NCBI GenBank assembly: GCA_027449545.1
Contig: DAIDLI010000083.1
Span: 1-34,795 of the forward strand
Source: Acidobacteriaceae bacterium
GTDB taxonomy: Bacteria; Acidobacteriota; Terriglobia; Terriglobales; Acidobacteriaceae
Direction of reading: 5' to 3'
Length of the DNA: 34,795 nucleotides
Position 1 is the first letter of the stretch. Each line of letters opens with the position of its first letter. Below are positions 1 to 7,992 of this stretch, piece after piece. The notes below the pieces were generated by a model that worked only from the letters and a program-made list of their open reading frames with translations, searched no databases and was not told where the DNA came from. Position numbers and translations under genes: made by a program.

Positions 1-681
1 TGGATCCTGGGCGGCGAGTGCGGCCACATGTGGCGGGTGCTCCATCAGTACATGGACACCATGAACGGCCCCGCCGACTTCCTCGAGGTGCCACGGTCGC
101 CCATTACCGGCACCGTGTTCGAGCACGCGCGCTCCACCAAGATGGTGCATATCTGCGAGTTCACCGCCGACCTGATTCATCACGGCAAGCTCAAGCTCGA
201 TCCGCGCCGCAACGATCATTGGACCGTCACCTATCACGATTCCTGCAATCCCGCGCGGGGAATGGGTTTGTTGGAAGAGCCGCGCTACATTCTCAAAAGT
301 GTGGCGCGCAACTTCCACGAGATGCCGGAGAACACGATACGCGAGCAGACCTTCTGCTGCGGCAGCGGTGCGGGCCTGGGTACCGACGAGAACCTGGAAA
401 CCCGCCTGCGCGGCGGCTTCCCCCGCGCCAACGCGGTGCGGCACGTGAAGGAGAAGTACGGAGTCAACCTGCTCACCTGTATCTGCGCCATCGATAAAGC
501 CACGCTGCCCACGCTGCTCCAGTACTGGGTCCCGGGGGTCGAGGTCGCCGGCGTTCACGAGCTGCTGGGCAACGCGCTGGTCATGACCGGAGAGAAGCAG
601 CGCACCACCGACCTGCGCGGCGAGCCGCTGGCAGAGGAGCCCGTACCTGCCATGGCAGAAGCGGAGGCGGCCCATGCGTGA
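1..681 (+). CDS. dsrK: DsrK, C-terminal part (sulfite reduction-associated complex DsrMKJOP)
   Basis: This is the last 226 residues of a HdrD-like iron-sulfur subunit; the frame is open at base 1, so the N-terminal ferredoxin domain and the start lie outside the window. Visible cysteines are Cys7 in GGECGH, Cys82 in HDSC, the CCG pair Cys119-Cys120 and Cys160/Cys162 in TCIC. These are the CCG-domain cysteines that in heterodisulfide reductase relatives hold a special [4Fe-4S] cluster. From family knowledge, DsrK is the cytoplasmic subunit that takes electrons from DsrM and acts on the DsrC disulfide or trisulfide. The stop overlaps the dsrJ start by 8 bases, which implies translational coupling. 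The identity rests on both the CCG motifs and the J-O-P genes that follow. An HdrD or glycolate oxidase-type protein alone would not have these neighbours. Confidence 0.92.
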   Translation, partial: WILGGECGHMWRVLHQYMDTMNGPADFLEVPRSPITGTVFEHARSTKMVHICEFTADLIHHGKLKLDPRRNDHWTVTYHDSCNPARGMGLLEEPRYILKSVARNFHEMPENTIREQTFCCGSGAGLGTDENLETRLRGGFPRANAVRHVKEKYGVNLLTCICAIDKATLPTLLQYWVPGVEVAGVHELLGNALVMTGEKQRTTDLRGEPLAEEPVPAMAEAEAAHA

Positions 682-1186
682 CCGTCTCTGGATCGCCGCC
701 GGGCTGGTGCTGTTTGTTGCCGCGATCACGGCGCCCTTCTGGTACAGGCCCACGCCTGCGCGGGACCTGGCGAAGCTTCCTGAGCTTGCGCTTCCTGCGA
801 AGCAAAAGCAGTGCGTCGCGCCGGTAAGCTATATGCGCGCCTCCCACATGGTTTTGCTGACGGACTGGCGTCAGCAGGTGGTCCGCGAGAGTGAGCGCAA
901 ATACGTCGCCTTCAACGGCAGCGTGTACCAGAAGAGCCTTACGGCAACCTGTCTCGGCTGCCACAACAAGGAGCAGTTCTGCGACCGCTGCCATACCTAC
1001 GCCGGTGTCTCCGGGCCCTACTGCTGGAACTGTCACAATGCTTCCGCATCGAGAGCGGTTGCCGCATCCGCGGACACAACGGAGCCCAGGCCCGAAGGCG
1101 CTCACCTTGCGGAGAATCTGCCGGCCCATATTCTCGCTGAACTCGCCTCAAGGACGAATCAGTCCCTACCCGGGAGCAGGCCATGA
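674..1186 (+). CDS. dsrJ: DsrJ, triheme cytochrome c of DsrMKJOP
   Basis: This 170-residue protein has one N-terminal membrane anchor or uncleaved signal (about residues 5-23) and three CXXCH haem-binding motifs: CLGCH at 93-97, CDRCH at 103-107 and CWNCH at 117-121. Three haems, a short length and a place between dsrK and dsrO identify DsrJ. It should face the periplasm and belong to the membrane complex with DsrM, K, O and P. Cys47 lies before the haem motifs at about the position of the cysteine reported as a haem ligand in purple sulfur bacterial DsrJ; assigning that role here is inference. The start ATG lies inside the end of dsrK, and the stop overlaps the dsrO start in an ATGA arrangement, so the genes are coupled. 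Confidence 0.94.
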   Translation: MRDRLWIAAGLVLFVAAITAPFWYRPTPARDLAKLPELALPAKQKQCVAPVSYMRASHMVLLTDWRQQVVRESERKYVAFNGSVYQKSLTATCLGCHNKEQFCDRCHTYAGVSGPYCWNCHNASASRAVAASADTTEPRPEGAHLAENLPAHILAELASRTNQSLPGSRP

Positions 1187-1959
1187 AGATCACCCGAAAG
1201 GATTTTCTGCGGCTCAGCGGCCTCTCGTTTCTGGCCGGCGGAGCCATGGAAGCTGCCCGGGCTATCGCCGGTCGCAGCTCCGCCGCAACGGAATCCCAGT
1301 CAACTCCGGTTGCGCAATCCGTGCGCTGGGGAATGGTCGTGGATCTGCGCAGATGCCAGAAGGAGAAGGGCTGTACGGCTTGCACCGACGCCTGCGACGC
1401 GGCCCACAATGTTCCGCGGCTTGCCGACCCGCAGCACCAGGTGAATTGGATCTGGACGCAGCCTTATGAGACGGTATTTCCCTTCATTCAGAACGGCTAT
1501 GCCGAGCAGAGTGATGCCGGCATTCCGGTGCCGCTGCTATGCAACCACTGCGCCAGCCCGCCCTGCGTGCATGTCTGCCCCACCCAGGCGACGTGGAAGC
1601 GGGCCGACGGCATCGTGATGATGGACTGGCATCGCTGCATCGGCTGCCGCTACTGCATGGCCGCCTGCCCGTACGGCTCGCGCAGCTTCAACTGGGTCGA
1701 TCCGCGTCCGGCTATCGCGCATATCAATCCGGACTTCCCCACGCGAAGCAAGGGTGTAGTGGAGAAGTGCAACTTTTGCGAGGAGCGTCTGGCAAACGGC
1801 CTGAAGCCAAGCTGCGTCGACGCCTGCCCGCAGAAGGCGCTGGTCTTTGGCAACTTGGCGGACCCGAACTCTGAGCCGCGGCAGTTGCTGCGCCAGCGCT
1901 TCGCGGTGCAGCGTGAGCCGGAGTTGGGAACCGGGCCCTCCGTGTACTACCTGGTGTGA
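1183..1959 (+). CDS. dsrO: DsrO, periplasmic ferredoxin-like subunit
   Basis: This 258-residue iron-sulfur protein belongs to the NrfC/DsrO family. Sixteen cysteines fall in four groups (58/64/67/71, 120/123/128/132, 152/155/158/162, 196/199/211/215), enough for four [4Fe-4S] clusters. The N-terminus reads TRKDFLRLSG followed by a hydrophobic stretch (about 11-20) and an Ala-rich region. This looks like a Tat signal, but with Arg-Lys in place of the twin arginines. In the family DsrO sits at the periplasmic face and links the haems of DsrJ with the membrane subunit DsrP. It starts in an ATGA overlap with dsrJ and ends 4 bases before dsrP. The family call is firm; export by Tat despite the RK pair is inferred. 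Confidence 0.94.
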   Translation: MKITRKDFLRLSGLSFLAGGAMEAARAIAGRSSAATESQSTPVAQSVRWGMVVDLRRCQKEKGCTACTDACDAAHNVPRLADPQHQVNWIWTQPYETVFPFIQNGYAEQSDAGIPVPLLCNHCASPPCVHVCPTQATWKRADGIVMMDWHRCIGCRYCMAACPYGSRSFNWVDPRPAIAHINPDFPTRSKGVVEKCNFCEERLANGLKPSCVDACPQKALVFGNLADPNSEPRQLLRQRFAVQREPELGTGPSVYYLV

Positions 1960-1963
1960 TGCC

Positions 1964-3172
1964 ATGTTCATGTTCGAAAAAGCGATCCGAGGGAGCCGCC
2001 AGTACTGGATCTGGCTGTTCTGCCTGCTCTGCGTGATTCTTGCGGGCCTGGCCTTTTATCTCTATCAGCTCAATCTGGGCCTGGGCGTCACCGGGATGAG
2101 CCGCAACGTGAGCTGGGGTATGTACATCGCGCAGTTCACATTTTTCGTGGGCGTGGCCGCCTCCGCCGTCATGGTCGTGCTCCCCTATTATCTTCACGAC
2201 TACAAGGCATTCGGCCGGGTCACGGTCCTTGGCGAATTTCTGGCTATCACCGCTGTTGTCATGTGCTGCCTGTTTATCTTCGTCGATCTGGGCCAGCCGG
2301 CGCGGGTCTTCAACATAATCCTCTATCCCACTCCCTGGTCCCTGATGTTCTGGGACATGATCTCGCTGAGCGGATATCTTTTGCTCAACGCGATGATCAC
2401 GGTGGTCACGCTGACCGCCGAGCGCGAGGAGGTTGCGCCGCCGCGCTGGATCCGGCCTGTGATCGTGCTCTCCATTCCCTGGGCGGTCAGCATCCACACG
2501 GTTACGGCGTTTCTCTACAGCGGGCTCCCCGGACGGAGCTCCTGGTTGACGGCCATCATGGCGCCCCGCTTTCTGGCCGGCGCCTTCTGCTCCGGACCGG
2601 CATTGCTGATTCTCTTCTGCCTGATTCTGCGCAGGACAACTGGCTTCGATGTAGGGCAGAAGGCCATCAACGCGCTTTCGGTCATCGTGACCTACGCCAT
2701 GGTGATCAATGTGTTCTTTATCCTGGTCGAGGCGTTCACGGTGCTCTACAGTCGCATTCCCGCCGATGTAGCACATCTCCAATATCTCTATCTCGGGCTG
2801 GATGGCAACTATCACCTCGTTCCCTGGATGTGGCTCTCAGTGCTGCTGGCGGCAGTCGCGCTGGCTTTGCTGCTGGTGCCGTCGTGGCGCAGGAACCCGG
2901 TGATCTTGCCGATTGCGTGCCTGGCGGTGTTTTTTTCGCTGTGGCTGGACAAGGGGCTGGGCCTGATCGTCGGCGGCTTTGTGCCGTCGCCGCTGGACAC
3001 GGTCACTACCTACACGCCCACCCTGCCGGAGTGGAGCATCGTGCTAGGCATCTACGCAATCGGCGCCGTGATGATTACCGTGTTTTACAAGATCGCGCTG
3101 GCGGTTCATGGAGAAATAGGGGAAGCAGATGTGCACGTGCCCGCGGTGCCGGCAGGCCCCGCAGATCGCTGA
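1964..3172 (+). CDS. dsrP: DsrP, NrfD-type integral membrane subunit
   Basis: This 402-residue, highly hydrophobic protein has about ten transmembrane segments and belongs to the NrfD/PsrC family. In that family it exchanges electrons with the quinone pool and pairs with a ferredoxin-like partner, here DsrO. The ATG at 1964 (MFMFEKAIRG) is chosen although the frame is open further upstream, because it lies 4 bases after the dsrO stop and gives the usual amphipathic lead before the first membrane helix. Membrane segments begin near residues 15, 52 and 85 and continue to about 385. The last residues are polar and Pro/Ala-rich. The gene completes the K-J-O-P order that is diagnostic of the Dsr membrane complex. 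Confidence 0.95.
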   Translation: MFMFEKAIRGSRQYWIWLFCLLCVILAGLAFYLYQLNLGLGVTGMSRNVSWGMYIAQFTFFVGVAASAVMVVLPYYLHDYKAFGRVTVLGEFLAITAVVMCCLFIFVDLGQPARVFNIILYPTPWSLMFWDMISLSGYLLLNAMITVVTLTAEREEVAPPRWIRPVIVLSIPWAVSIHTVTAFLYSGLPGRSSWLTAIMAPRFLAGAFCSGPALLILFCLILRRTTGFDVGQKAINALSVIVTYAMVINVFFILVEAFTVLYSRIPADVAHLQYLYLGLDGNYHLVPWMWLSVLLAAVALALLLVPSWRRNPVILPIACLAVFFSLWLDKGLGLIVGGFVPSPLDTVTTYTPTLPEWSIVLGIYAIGAVMITVFYKIALAVHGEIGEADVHVPAVPAGPADR

Positions 3173-3203
3173 GCAATGCGCGGGCGACGGAAGTGAAAAG
3201 AAG

Positions 3204-3977
3204 ATGGCGAAGATAGGGCAAGTGATTCTGGTGGGCGCAGGGCCGGGCGATCCTGACCTTCTGACCATTCGCGCGGTGCAGCGCATCAGCATCGGCGACG
3301 TGCTGGTGTACGACCGCCTCATCCAACAGGGCGTGCTCGCGCTGGCCAGACCCACTGCGGAAAGAATCTACATGGGCAAGGAGCCGGGCCTGCACACCCG
3401 TCAGGACCAGATCCACGCCCTGCTGGTCGAAAAGGCGTATGAAGGAAAGACCGTGGTCCGTCTCAAGGGGGGCGACCCGTTTCTGTTTGGCCGTGGCGGC
3501 GAAGAGGTCGAATATCTCGCCGAGCATGGCGTCCCCTTCGAGGTGGTGCCCGGCGTCTCCTCCTGTCTTTCCGCCCCCCTCAGCGCGGGAATCGCCGTCA
3601 CCCACCGCGATGCCTCCTCTTCAGTGGTAATCGTCACCGGCCACAACGCTCTGGGCAACGAGGATCGCATCGAATGGGACGCAGTAGCGAAGATCGACAC
3701 CGCCGTCTTCCTCATGTGCGTGCACAACGTGGAGACGATTGCGCGCAAGCTGATTGCAGCCGGCCGTTCTCCGGCGACTCCGGCTGCCATGATCCAGATG
3801 GCCTACTGGGATGGCGAGCATGTGGTTACGGGCACGCTTGAGAACATCGCCGCGGAAGTGCGCCGCGCTGAAGTCGAGCCTCCCGCAACGCTGGTTGTTG
3901 GCGAGGTGGTCCGACTCAGGACCAAGTTACTTCAACTCATGGCTTCGCAACTGGAGCGGAAAGAGGTATATGTATGA
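3204..3977 (+). CDS. cobA: Uroporphyrinogen-III C-methyltransferase (SUMT)
   Basis: This 257-residue S-adenosylmethionine-dependent methylase makes precorrin-2 from uroporphyrinogen III, the first committed step to siroheme and cobalamin. Typical motifs are VGAGPGDPDLLT at 10-21, RLKGGDPFLFGRGGEE at 86-101 and PGVSS at 116-120. Length is normal for a single-domain SUMT; no CysG dehydrogenase part is fused. The ATG at 3204 matches the family N-terminus. An in-frame ATG at 3129 has a stronger ribosome site (GGGGAAG) and would add 25 Cys-containing residues overlapping dsrP. Placed between dsrP and dsrN, its likely job is siroheme supply for DsrAB. The stop overlaps the next start (ATGA). Confidence 0.93.
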   Translation: MAKIGQVILVGAGPGDPDLLTIRAVQRISIGDVLVYDRLIQQGVLALARPTAERIYMGKEPGLHTRQDQIHALLVEKAYEGKTVVRLKGGDPFLFGRGGEEVEYLAEHGVPFEVVPGVSSCLSAPLSAGIAVTHRDASSSVVIVTGHNALGNEDRIEWDAVAKIDTAVFLMCVHNVETIARKLIAAGRSPATPAAMIQMAYWDGEHVVTGTLENIAAEVRRAEVEPPATLVVGEVVRLRTKLLQLMASQLERKEVYV

Positions 3978-4222
3978 GCGACACCACGGCTGTTCCTGTT
4001 GAAACCCTGGCCGAAGAGATGTACCAACTGATCGCCGAATGCGAAGGCAAAAAGAATCTGAAGGCCGGCGACCTCCACAAGGCCATGATCGCAAAACACG
4101 GCGAAGCAGCGTGCACCAAGGACGATTGCAAGAAGGCGATTCGCATCCTGATCGATTCGGGGCGCTGCATCTACAGCTATTTGGGCGGCTCCTACATTCA
4201 GCTTCCGCCCAAGAAAGGATAG
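3974..4222 (+). CDS. dsrD: Small winged-helix protein, probable DsrD
   Basis: This 82-residue soluble protein has predicted helices followed by a short beta-wing. Its second half (KKAIRILIDSGRCIYSYLGG) follows the pattern of DsrD, in which a Lys-rich helix leads to a wing ending in a Gly-Ser turn. Two cysteines lie at about 50 and 56. Known DsrD is about 78 residues, binds DsrAB and stimulates sulfite reduction; it is used as a marker of the reductive direction. The gene sits directly before dsrN, as dsrD does in Desulfovibrio (dsrABD-dsrN), and overlaps the upstream stop by 4 bases. Direct sequence likeness is modest, so the call leans on size, fold pattern and position. A different small winged-helix regulator remains possible. 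Confidence 0.6.
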   Translation: MSDTTAVPVETLAEEMYQLIAECEGKKNLKAGDLHKAMIAKHGEAACTKDDCKKAIRILIDSGRCIYSYLGGSYIQLPPKKG

Positions 4223-4252
4223 CGGCAGCCGAATGCTGGCTGCTCCTTCCGC

Positions 4253-5659
4253 ATGACCTCCATGCGCGCCATGCCGCGTCTGATGATCGCCGGCCTCTGC
4301 GGAGGCGCGGGGAAAACCATCGCTTGCGCAGGGCTCCTGCTCCTCCTGCGCCGCGCCGGCGTGGACGTGCGCGCCTTCAAAAAGGGACCGGACTACATCG
4401 ATCCGGCGTGGCTCGCGTGGGCCTCTGCGCATCCCGCGCGCGACCTCGATACCTGGTTGATGGGTCCGGAGGGAGCGCGCGCTTCCTTTATGCGCCACGG
4501 CATCGGCGACGGCATCAATTTGATCGAAGGCAATCGAGGTCTCTTCGATGGATTCGATGCCGAGGGTACGCATTCAAGCGGCGTACTCGCCAAAACGCTT
4601 GCCGCTCCTGTGCTTCTTGTCCTCGATGCCACCAAGATGACGCGCACGGCCGCCGCGCTGGTGCTGGGGTGCCAGAAAATGGATGCCGGCGTTGCCCTGC
4701 GCGGAGTCATCCTCAACAATGTCAACGGCCGCAGGCACGAGCAGATTTTGCGTGCTGCGATCGAATCCACCTGCTCGATTCCGGTTGTAGGAGTGCTGTC
4801 GCGCGCCGCCGTAAACCCGCTGCCGGAGCGCAACCTGGGCCTCACGCCACCGCAGGAACACGATGGCATGCACAGGTTGGAGCAACACCTTTTGAAGCTG
4901 GTGGACGGCCGCATCGACATCGAAGCGGTGTTGTCGATTGCGCGGAGCGCGCCGCCTCTGGAACTGCGTGCTGTAGAGAGATCGCCGCTTCCCGATGCAG
5001 GCGGAATCCGAATCGGCTATGTGAAGGACTCCGCATTCAACTTCTATTACCCGGAGAATCTCGAGGAACTGAACCGTGCTGGCGCGGAGATGGTTCCCGT
5101 CTCTGCATTGCAGTCTGCTGCCCTGCCGGCCAATCTCGACGCACTCTACATCGGCGGCGGTTTCCCGGAGACGCATGCCGGGCAGCTCGCGGCGAACCTC
5201 AGCTTTCTGGAGTCTTTGCGCGACGCCAGCCGAAGCGGAATGCCCATCTATGCGGAGTGCGGCGGTCTCATGCTCCTGGCGCGGAGCCTCGTCTGCAAGG
5301 GAGTCCGTTATCCAATGGCAGATGTCTTTCCCGTGGATGTGGAGGTGCTGGAAAAGCCGCAGGGCCACGGATACACAGAGCTGCGCGTGGATGCAGTCAA
5401 TCCATTTTTCGCGGAGGGCCTTGCCTTGCGCGGGCACGAGTTTCACTACTCGCGCATCGTCCCAACGCAAGCGCTGCCCACCACTGCCTGCGCGGTGCGG
5501 CGGGGCATGGGATGCGGCGCCGGACGCGATTCCCTCGTCACCCGCAACACCATGGCGGGATATACGCACCTGCACGCCCTTGCCACTCCGGAGTGGGCCG
5601 CGGGCTTGGTGAATGCAGCGCGGGAGTTCGCGCGGGCCGGTTCACCGTTGCTGGCATAA
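4253..5659 (+). CDS. dsrN: DsrN, CbiA/CobB-type siroheme amidase
   Basis: This 468-residue glutamine-dependent amidotransferase has an N-terminal ATP-binding dethiobiotin synthetase-like domain (P-loop GLCGGAGKT at 14-22, KKGPDYIDP near 43-51) and a C-terminal class I glutaminase-like domain. The nucleophile is Cys336 in YAECGG, and His439/His441 lie in AGYTHLH. Members of this fold amidate carboxylates a and c of cobyrinate. DsrN, the copy inside dsr clusters, is thought to amidate siroheme for dissimilatory sulfite reductase. Sequence alone cannot separate DsrN from CobB; the position after SUMT and the DsrD-like gene supports DsrN. An in-frame ATG three codons later (4262) is a possible alternative start. 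It ends 36 bases from the convergent gltA. Confidence 0.86.
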   Translation: MTSMRAMPRLMIAGLCGGAGKTIACAGLLLLLRRAGVDVRAFKKGPDYIDPAWLAWASAHPARDLDTWLMGPEGARASFMRHGIGDGINLIEGNRGLFDGFDAEGTHSSGVLAKTLAAPVLLVLDATKMTRTAAALVLGCQKMDAGVALRGVILNNVNGRRHEQILRAAIESTCSIPVVGVLSRAAVNPLPERNLGLTPPQEHDGMHRLEQHLLKLVDGRIDIEAVLSIARSAPPLELRAVERSPLPDAGGIRIGYVKDSAFNFYYPENLEELNRAGAEMVPVSALQSAALPANLDALYIGGGFPETHAGQLAANLSFLESLRDASRSGMPIYAECGGLMLLARSLVCKGVRYPMADVFPVDVEVLEKPQGHGYTELRVDAVNPFFAEGLALRGHEFHYSRIVPTQALPTTACAVRRGMGCGAGRDSLVTRNTMAGYTHLHALATPEWAAGLVNAAREFARAGSPLLA

Positions 5660-5695
5660 CCCGCCCGCCTGCTCTCATGCTGGCTCCGCGCTCCG

Positions 5696-7006
5696 CTATT
5701 GCTTCGCGGTCAGGACTGCGTGACGTTCCTGCATCGGGACGAACGGGCGTTGGCGCTCGCCGGTGTAGATCTGCCGTGGCCGCGCGATCTTCTGCTCCGG
5801 ATCGCGGTGCATCTCGTCCCATTGCGCTAGCCAACCCACGGTGCGAGGAATCGCGAAGAGCACAGTGAAGAACTCCGGCTTAAAGCCCATGGCCTGGTAG
5901 ATGATTCCCGAATAGAAATCGACATTGGGGTACAGCTTGCGTTCGATGAAGTACTCGTCTTCGAGCGCAATCCGCTCCAGCTCGAGGGCAATGTCCAGCT
6001 TGGGATTTCTGCCCGTAACCCGGAAGACCTGTTCGGCGGTCCACTTGATGATCTTGGCGCGCGGATCGTAGTTCTTGTAGACACGGTGCCCGAAGCCCAT
6101 CAGCTTCACCTCACCGTTTTTCACTCTTTCGATGTAGGCCGGCACACGGTCCTTGGAGCCGATCTCCTCCAGCATCCGCAGGACCTGCTCGTTCGCGCCT
6201 CCATGCAACGAGCCAGAGAGCGCCGCAGCGGCTGCGGAAACGGCCAGATAGGGATCCGCCATCGAACTGCCCACGGACCGCATGGTATTGGTGCTGCAAT
6301 TTTGCTCATGGTCGGCATGGAGGATAAAGAGCACATCGAGCGCGCGCGCGAGCACTGGGTTTGCAGCGTACTTGGGCTCAACCATCTTCCACATCATGTT
6401 CATGAGGTTTTCCGTATAACTCAAATCGTTGTCCGGGTACACATACGGAAACCCCACAGCGTGGCGATAACACATGGCGGCAATGCTCGGTACCTTGGCG
6501 ATGAGCCGTTTGGTCTGATGCAGGCGATTGACGGGATCACGAACCTCCTTTGCATCCGGATAGAGCGTGGAGAGCGCCGCAATCGAACTTACCAGCATGC
6601 TCATCGGATGGGCATCATAACGGAAGCCCTCCATAAACTTGCCGATGTTTTCATGCAGCATCGTACGACACGTAATCTCGTTCGCCCAGGCTTTTAGCTC
6701 GGTTTCATTGGGCAGGTCTCCGAAGACCAGCAAGTAAGCCACCTCGAGGAACGAGCAGTGCTCCGCCAGGGTCTCGATAGGATAGCCGCGATACTCCAGG
6801 ATGCCGCGTTCTCCATCCAGATAGGTGATGCTGCTGCGACAGGATGCGGTATTGACGAAGGCCGGATCATAGGCCATGAGTCCAAAATCCGCGTCGTCGG
6901 TCCGGATCTTCCGGAGGTCCATGGAGCGGACGGTGCCATCCTCAATCGGGAGCGTATAGGTCTTTCCGGTGCGTTCATCGGTAAGCGTGATGGTGTCTGA
7001 TGGCAT
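5696..7006 (-). CDS. gltA: Citrate synthase
   Basis: This 436-residue type II citrate synthase condenses oxaloacetate and acetyl-CoA at entry to the TCA cycle. Active-site motifs are present: the His of SLHGGANEQV, the His of GFGHRVYKNY and the Asp of VDFYSGI, then the CoA-side FAIPRTVGW and the final RPRQIYTG. The start at 7006 (MPSDTITL) is preferred over a start 15 codons upstream because AGGGGG lies 8 bases before it. The N-terminal beta domain is typical of Gram-negative type enzymes. It lies 87 bases downstream of sdhB on the same strand, so it may be read with the complex II genes or from its own promoter in that gap. I see no strong promoter there. Confidence 0.97.
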   Translation of the reverse strand: MPSDTITLTDERTGKTYTLPIEDGTVRSMDLRKIRTDDADFGLMAYDPAFVNTASCRSSITYLDGERGILEYRGYPIETLAEHCSFLEVAYLLVFGDLPNETELKAWANEITCRTMLHENIGKFMEGFRYDAHPMSMLVSSIAALSTLYPDAKEVRDPVNRLHQTKRLIAKVPSIAAMCYRHAVGFPYVYPDNDLSYTENLMNMMWKMVEPKYAANPVLARALDVLFILHADHEQNCSTNTMRSVGSSMADPYLAVSAAAAALSGSLHGGANEQVLRMLEEIGSKDRVPAYIERVKNGEVKLMGFGHRVYKNYDPRAKIIKWTAEQVFRVTGRNPKLDIALELERIALEDEYFIERKLYPNVDFYSGIIYQAMGFKPEFFTVLFAIPRTVGWLAQWDEMHRDPEQKIARPRQIYTGERQRPFVPMQERHAVLTAKQ

Positions 7007-7093
7007 GATGGAATCCCCCTGCTGTAGAAAGCTCAAGTTGTGCGGATGCAAGACGCGCTCCGCTGATTGATTTTTATTTCGCTCGCGCCTGAA

Positions 7094-7990
7094 TCATGGT
7101 CGATGAATGGTTGCACTGCTTGAATGTTGGAGAAGATTCTCAGGTTCTTTGCGCGCCTCCACCGTGTGTGCAGGCGCTGTGGCGATCTTCGGCATCACGC
7201 TGCCGCTTCCTTCGCCTTTCAGCTTTTTGCAGGGCTCGCTCTTGCGCGCGAGATGCAGGTAATCGAGTACCAGCCGCCGTTTGAGCAGTTGAACCGCCTT
7301 GGCGGGGTCTACGCCCTTGGGGCAAACCCGGGAGCACTCGCCCGCATAATGGCAACGGATGGCTCCACGGGATGATCCTGTCACCTGCGCGCGTTCCCGC
7401 TGTCCTCCGTCTCGCGTGTCCGCGTTATAGCGCTCGGCCGCGGTCAGTGGCATCGGTCCCAAATAGCGTGCGTCGGTGGCCAGCGTAGGACATGCGGCCA
7501 TGCAGCAGCCGCACTTGATGCAGTAAGTGAATTGAAGGTAATGTTCCAATTCTTCGGCTGACTGATAGAACTCGCCGCTGGGGTCATGGATCTCCGCTTC
7601 GTCGGCGCGGATCACATAGGGATGGACGAGGCGGTGCTTGTCAAACATGCTGCTCAGATCGGGCACCAGGTCGCGGATGATTGCGAAATTCGGCAGCGGA
7701 CCGACGCTAAGATCGGTCTTCGCGATCTTGAGGATCTGGGTCGTGCAGGCCAGCCCCGGACGGCCATTCAGCAGCATCCCGCACGAGCCGCAGACCCCCA
7801 TCCGGCACGAGGAGCGCCAGACCAGGGTGGAATCGAGATTGTCCTTGATGGAGTGCAGCCCATCGAGCACGGTCATGCCCTCGTGCACCGGCACTTCGTA
7901 GCTCTGCACGTAGGGGCCACGCTCGTTCTCGGGATGAAACCGGCTCACGTGGAAACGGATGGTGCGCTGCTCCGGACGCGTATTCTGCAT
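7094..7990 (-). CDS. sdhB: Complex II iron-sulfur subunit (SdhB/FrdB)
   Basis: This 298-residue subunit carries electrons between the flavin of the A subunit and the membrane quinone site. The [2Fe-2S] cysteines are 62, 67, 70 and 82 (CRMGVCGSC...C). The [4Fe-4S] and [3Fe-4S] cysteines are 157, 160, 163, 167, 213, 219 and 223 (CIKCGCCMAAC and CHYAGECSRVC). All expected ligands are present. The protein has a tail of about 45 residues beyond the last conserved helix (Lys-rich, then SSSATIHRP), longer than in E. coli SdhB. The start at 7990 has an AAGGGG ribosome site and lies 2 bases after the small membrane subunit stop; an upstream in-frame extension would overlap that gene. It is last in the A-C-D-B operon. 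Confidence 0.95.
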   Translation of the reverse strand: MQNTRPEQRTIRFHVSRFHPENERGPYVQSYEVPVHEGMTVLDGLHSIKDNLDSTLVWRSSCRMGVCGSCGMLLNGRPGLACTTQILKIAKTDLSVGPLPNFAIIRDLVPDLSSMFDKHRLVHPYVIRADEAEIHDPSGEFYQSAEELEHYLQFTYCIKCGCCMAACPTLATDARYLGPMPLTAAERYNADTRDGGQRERAQVTGSSRGAIRCHYAGECSRVCPKGVDPAKAVQLLKRRLVLDYLHLARKSEPCKKLKGEGSGSVMPKIATAPAHTVEARKEPENLLQHSSSATIHRP

Positions 7991-7992
7991 GG

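Noticed and set aside
5660-5695. A shared terminator between convergent dsrN and gltA
   Set aside because: Only 36 bases lie between the stops, and no stem with a T-run was found.
4039-5868. A 609-codon open frame on the + strand across dsrN and beyond
   Set aside because: It runs in another frame of dsrN, is rich in Arg, Ala and Cys, and has no recognisable domain; it is a high-GC shadow.
7007-7093. TTGCAT and TCTACA as a promoter for gltA
   Set aside because: Only three of six bases match in each box; not good enough to list.
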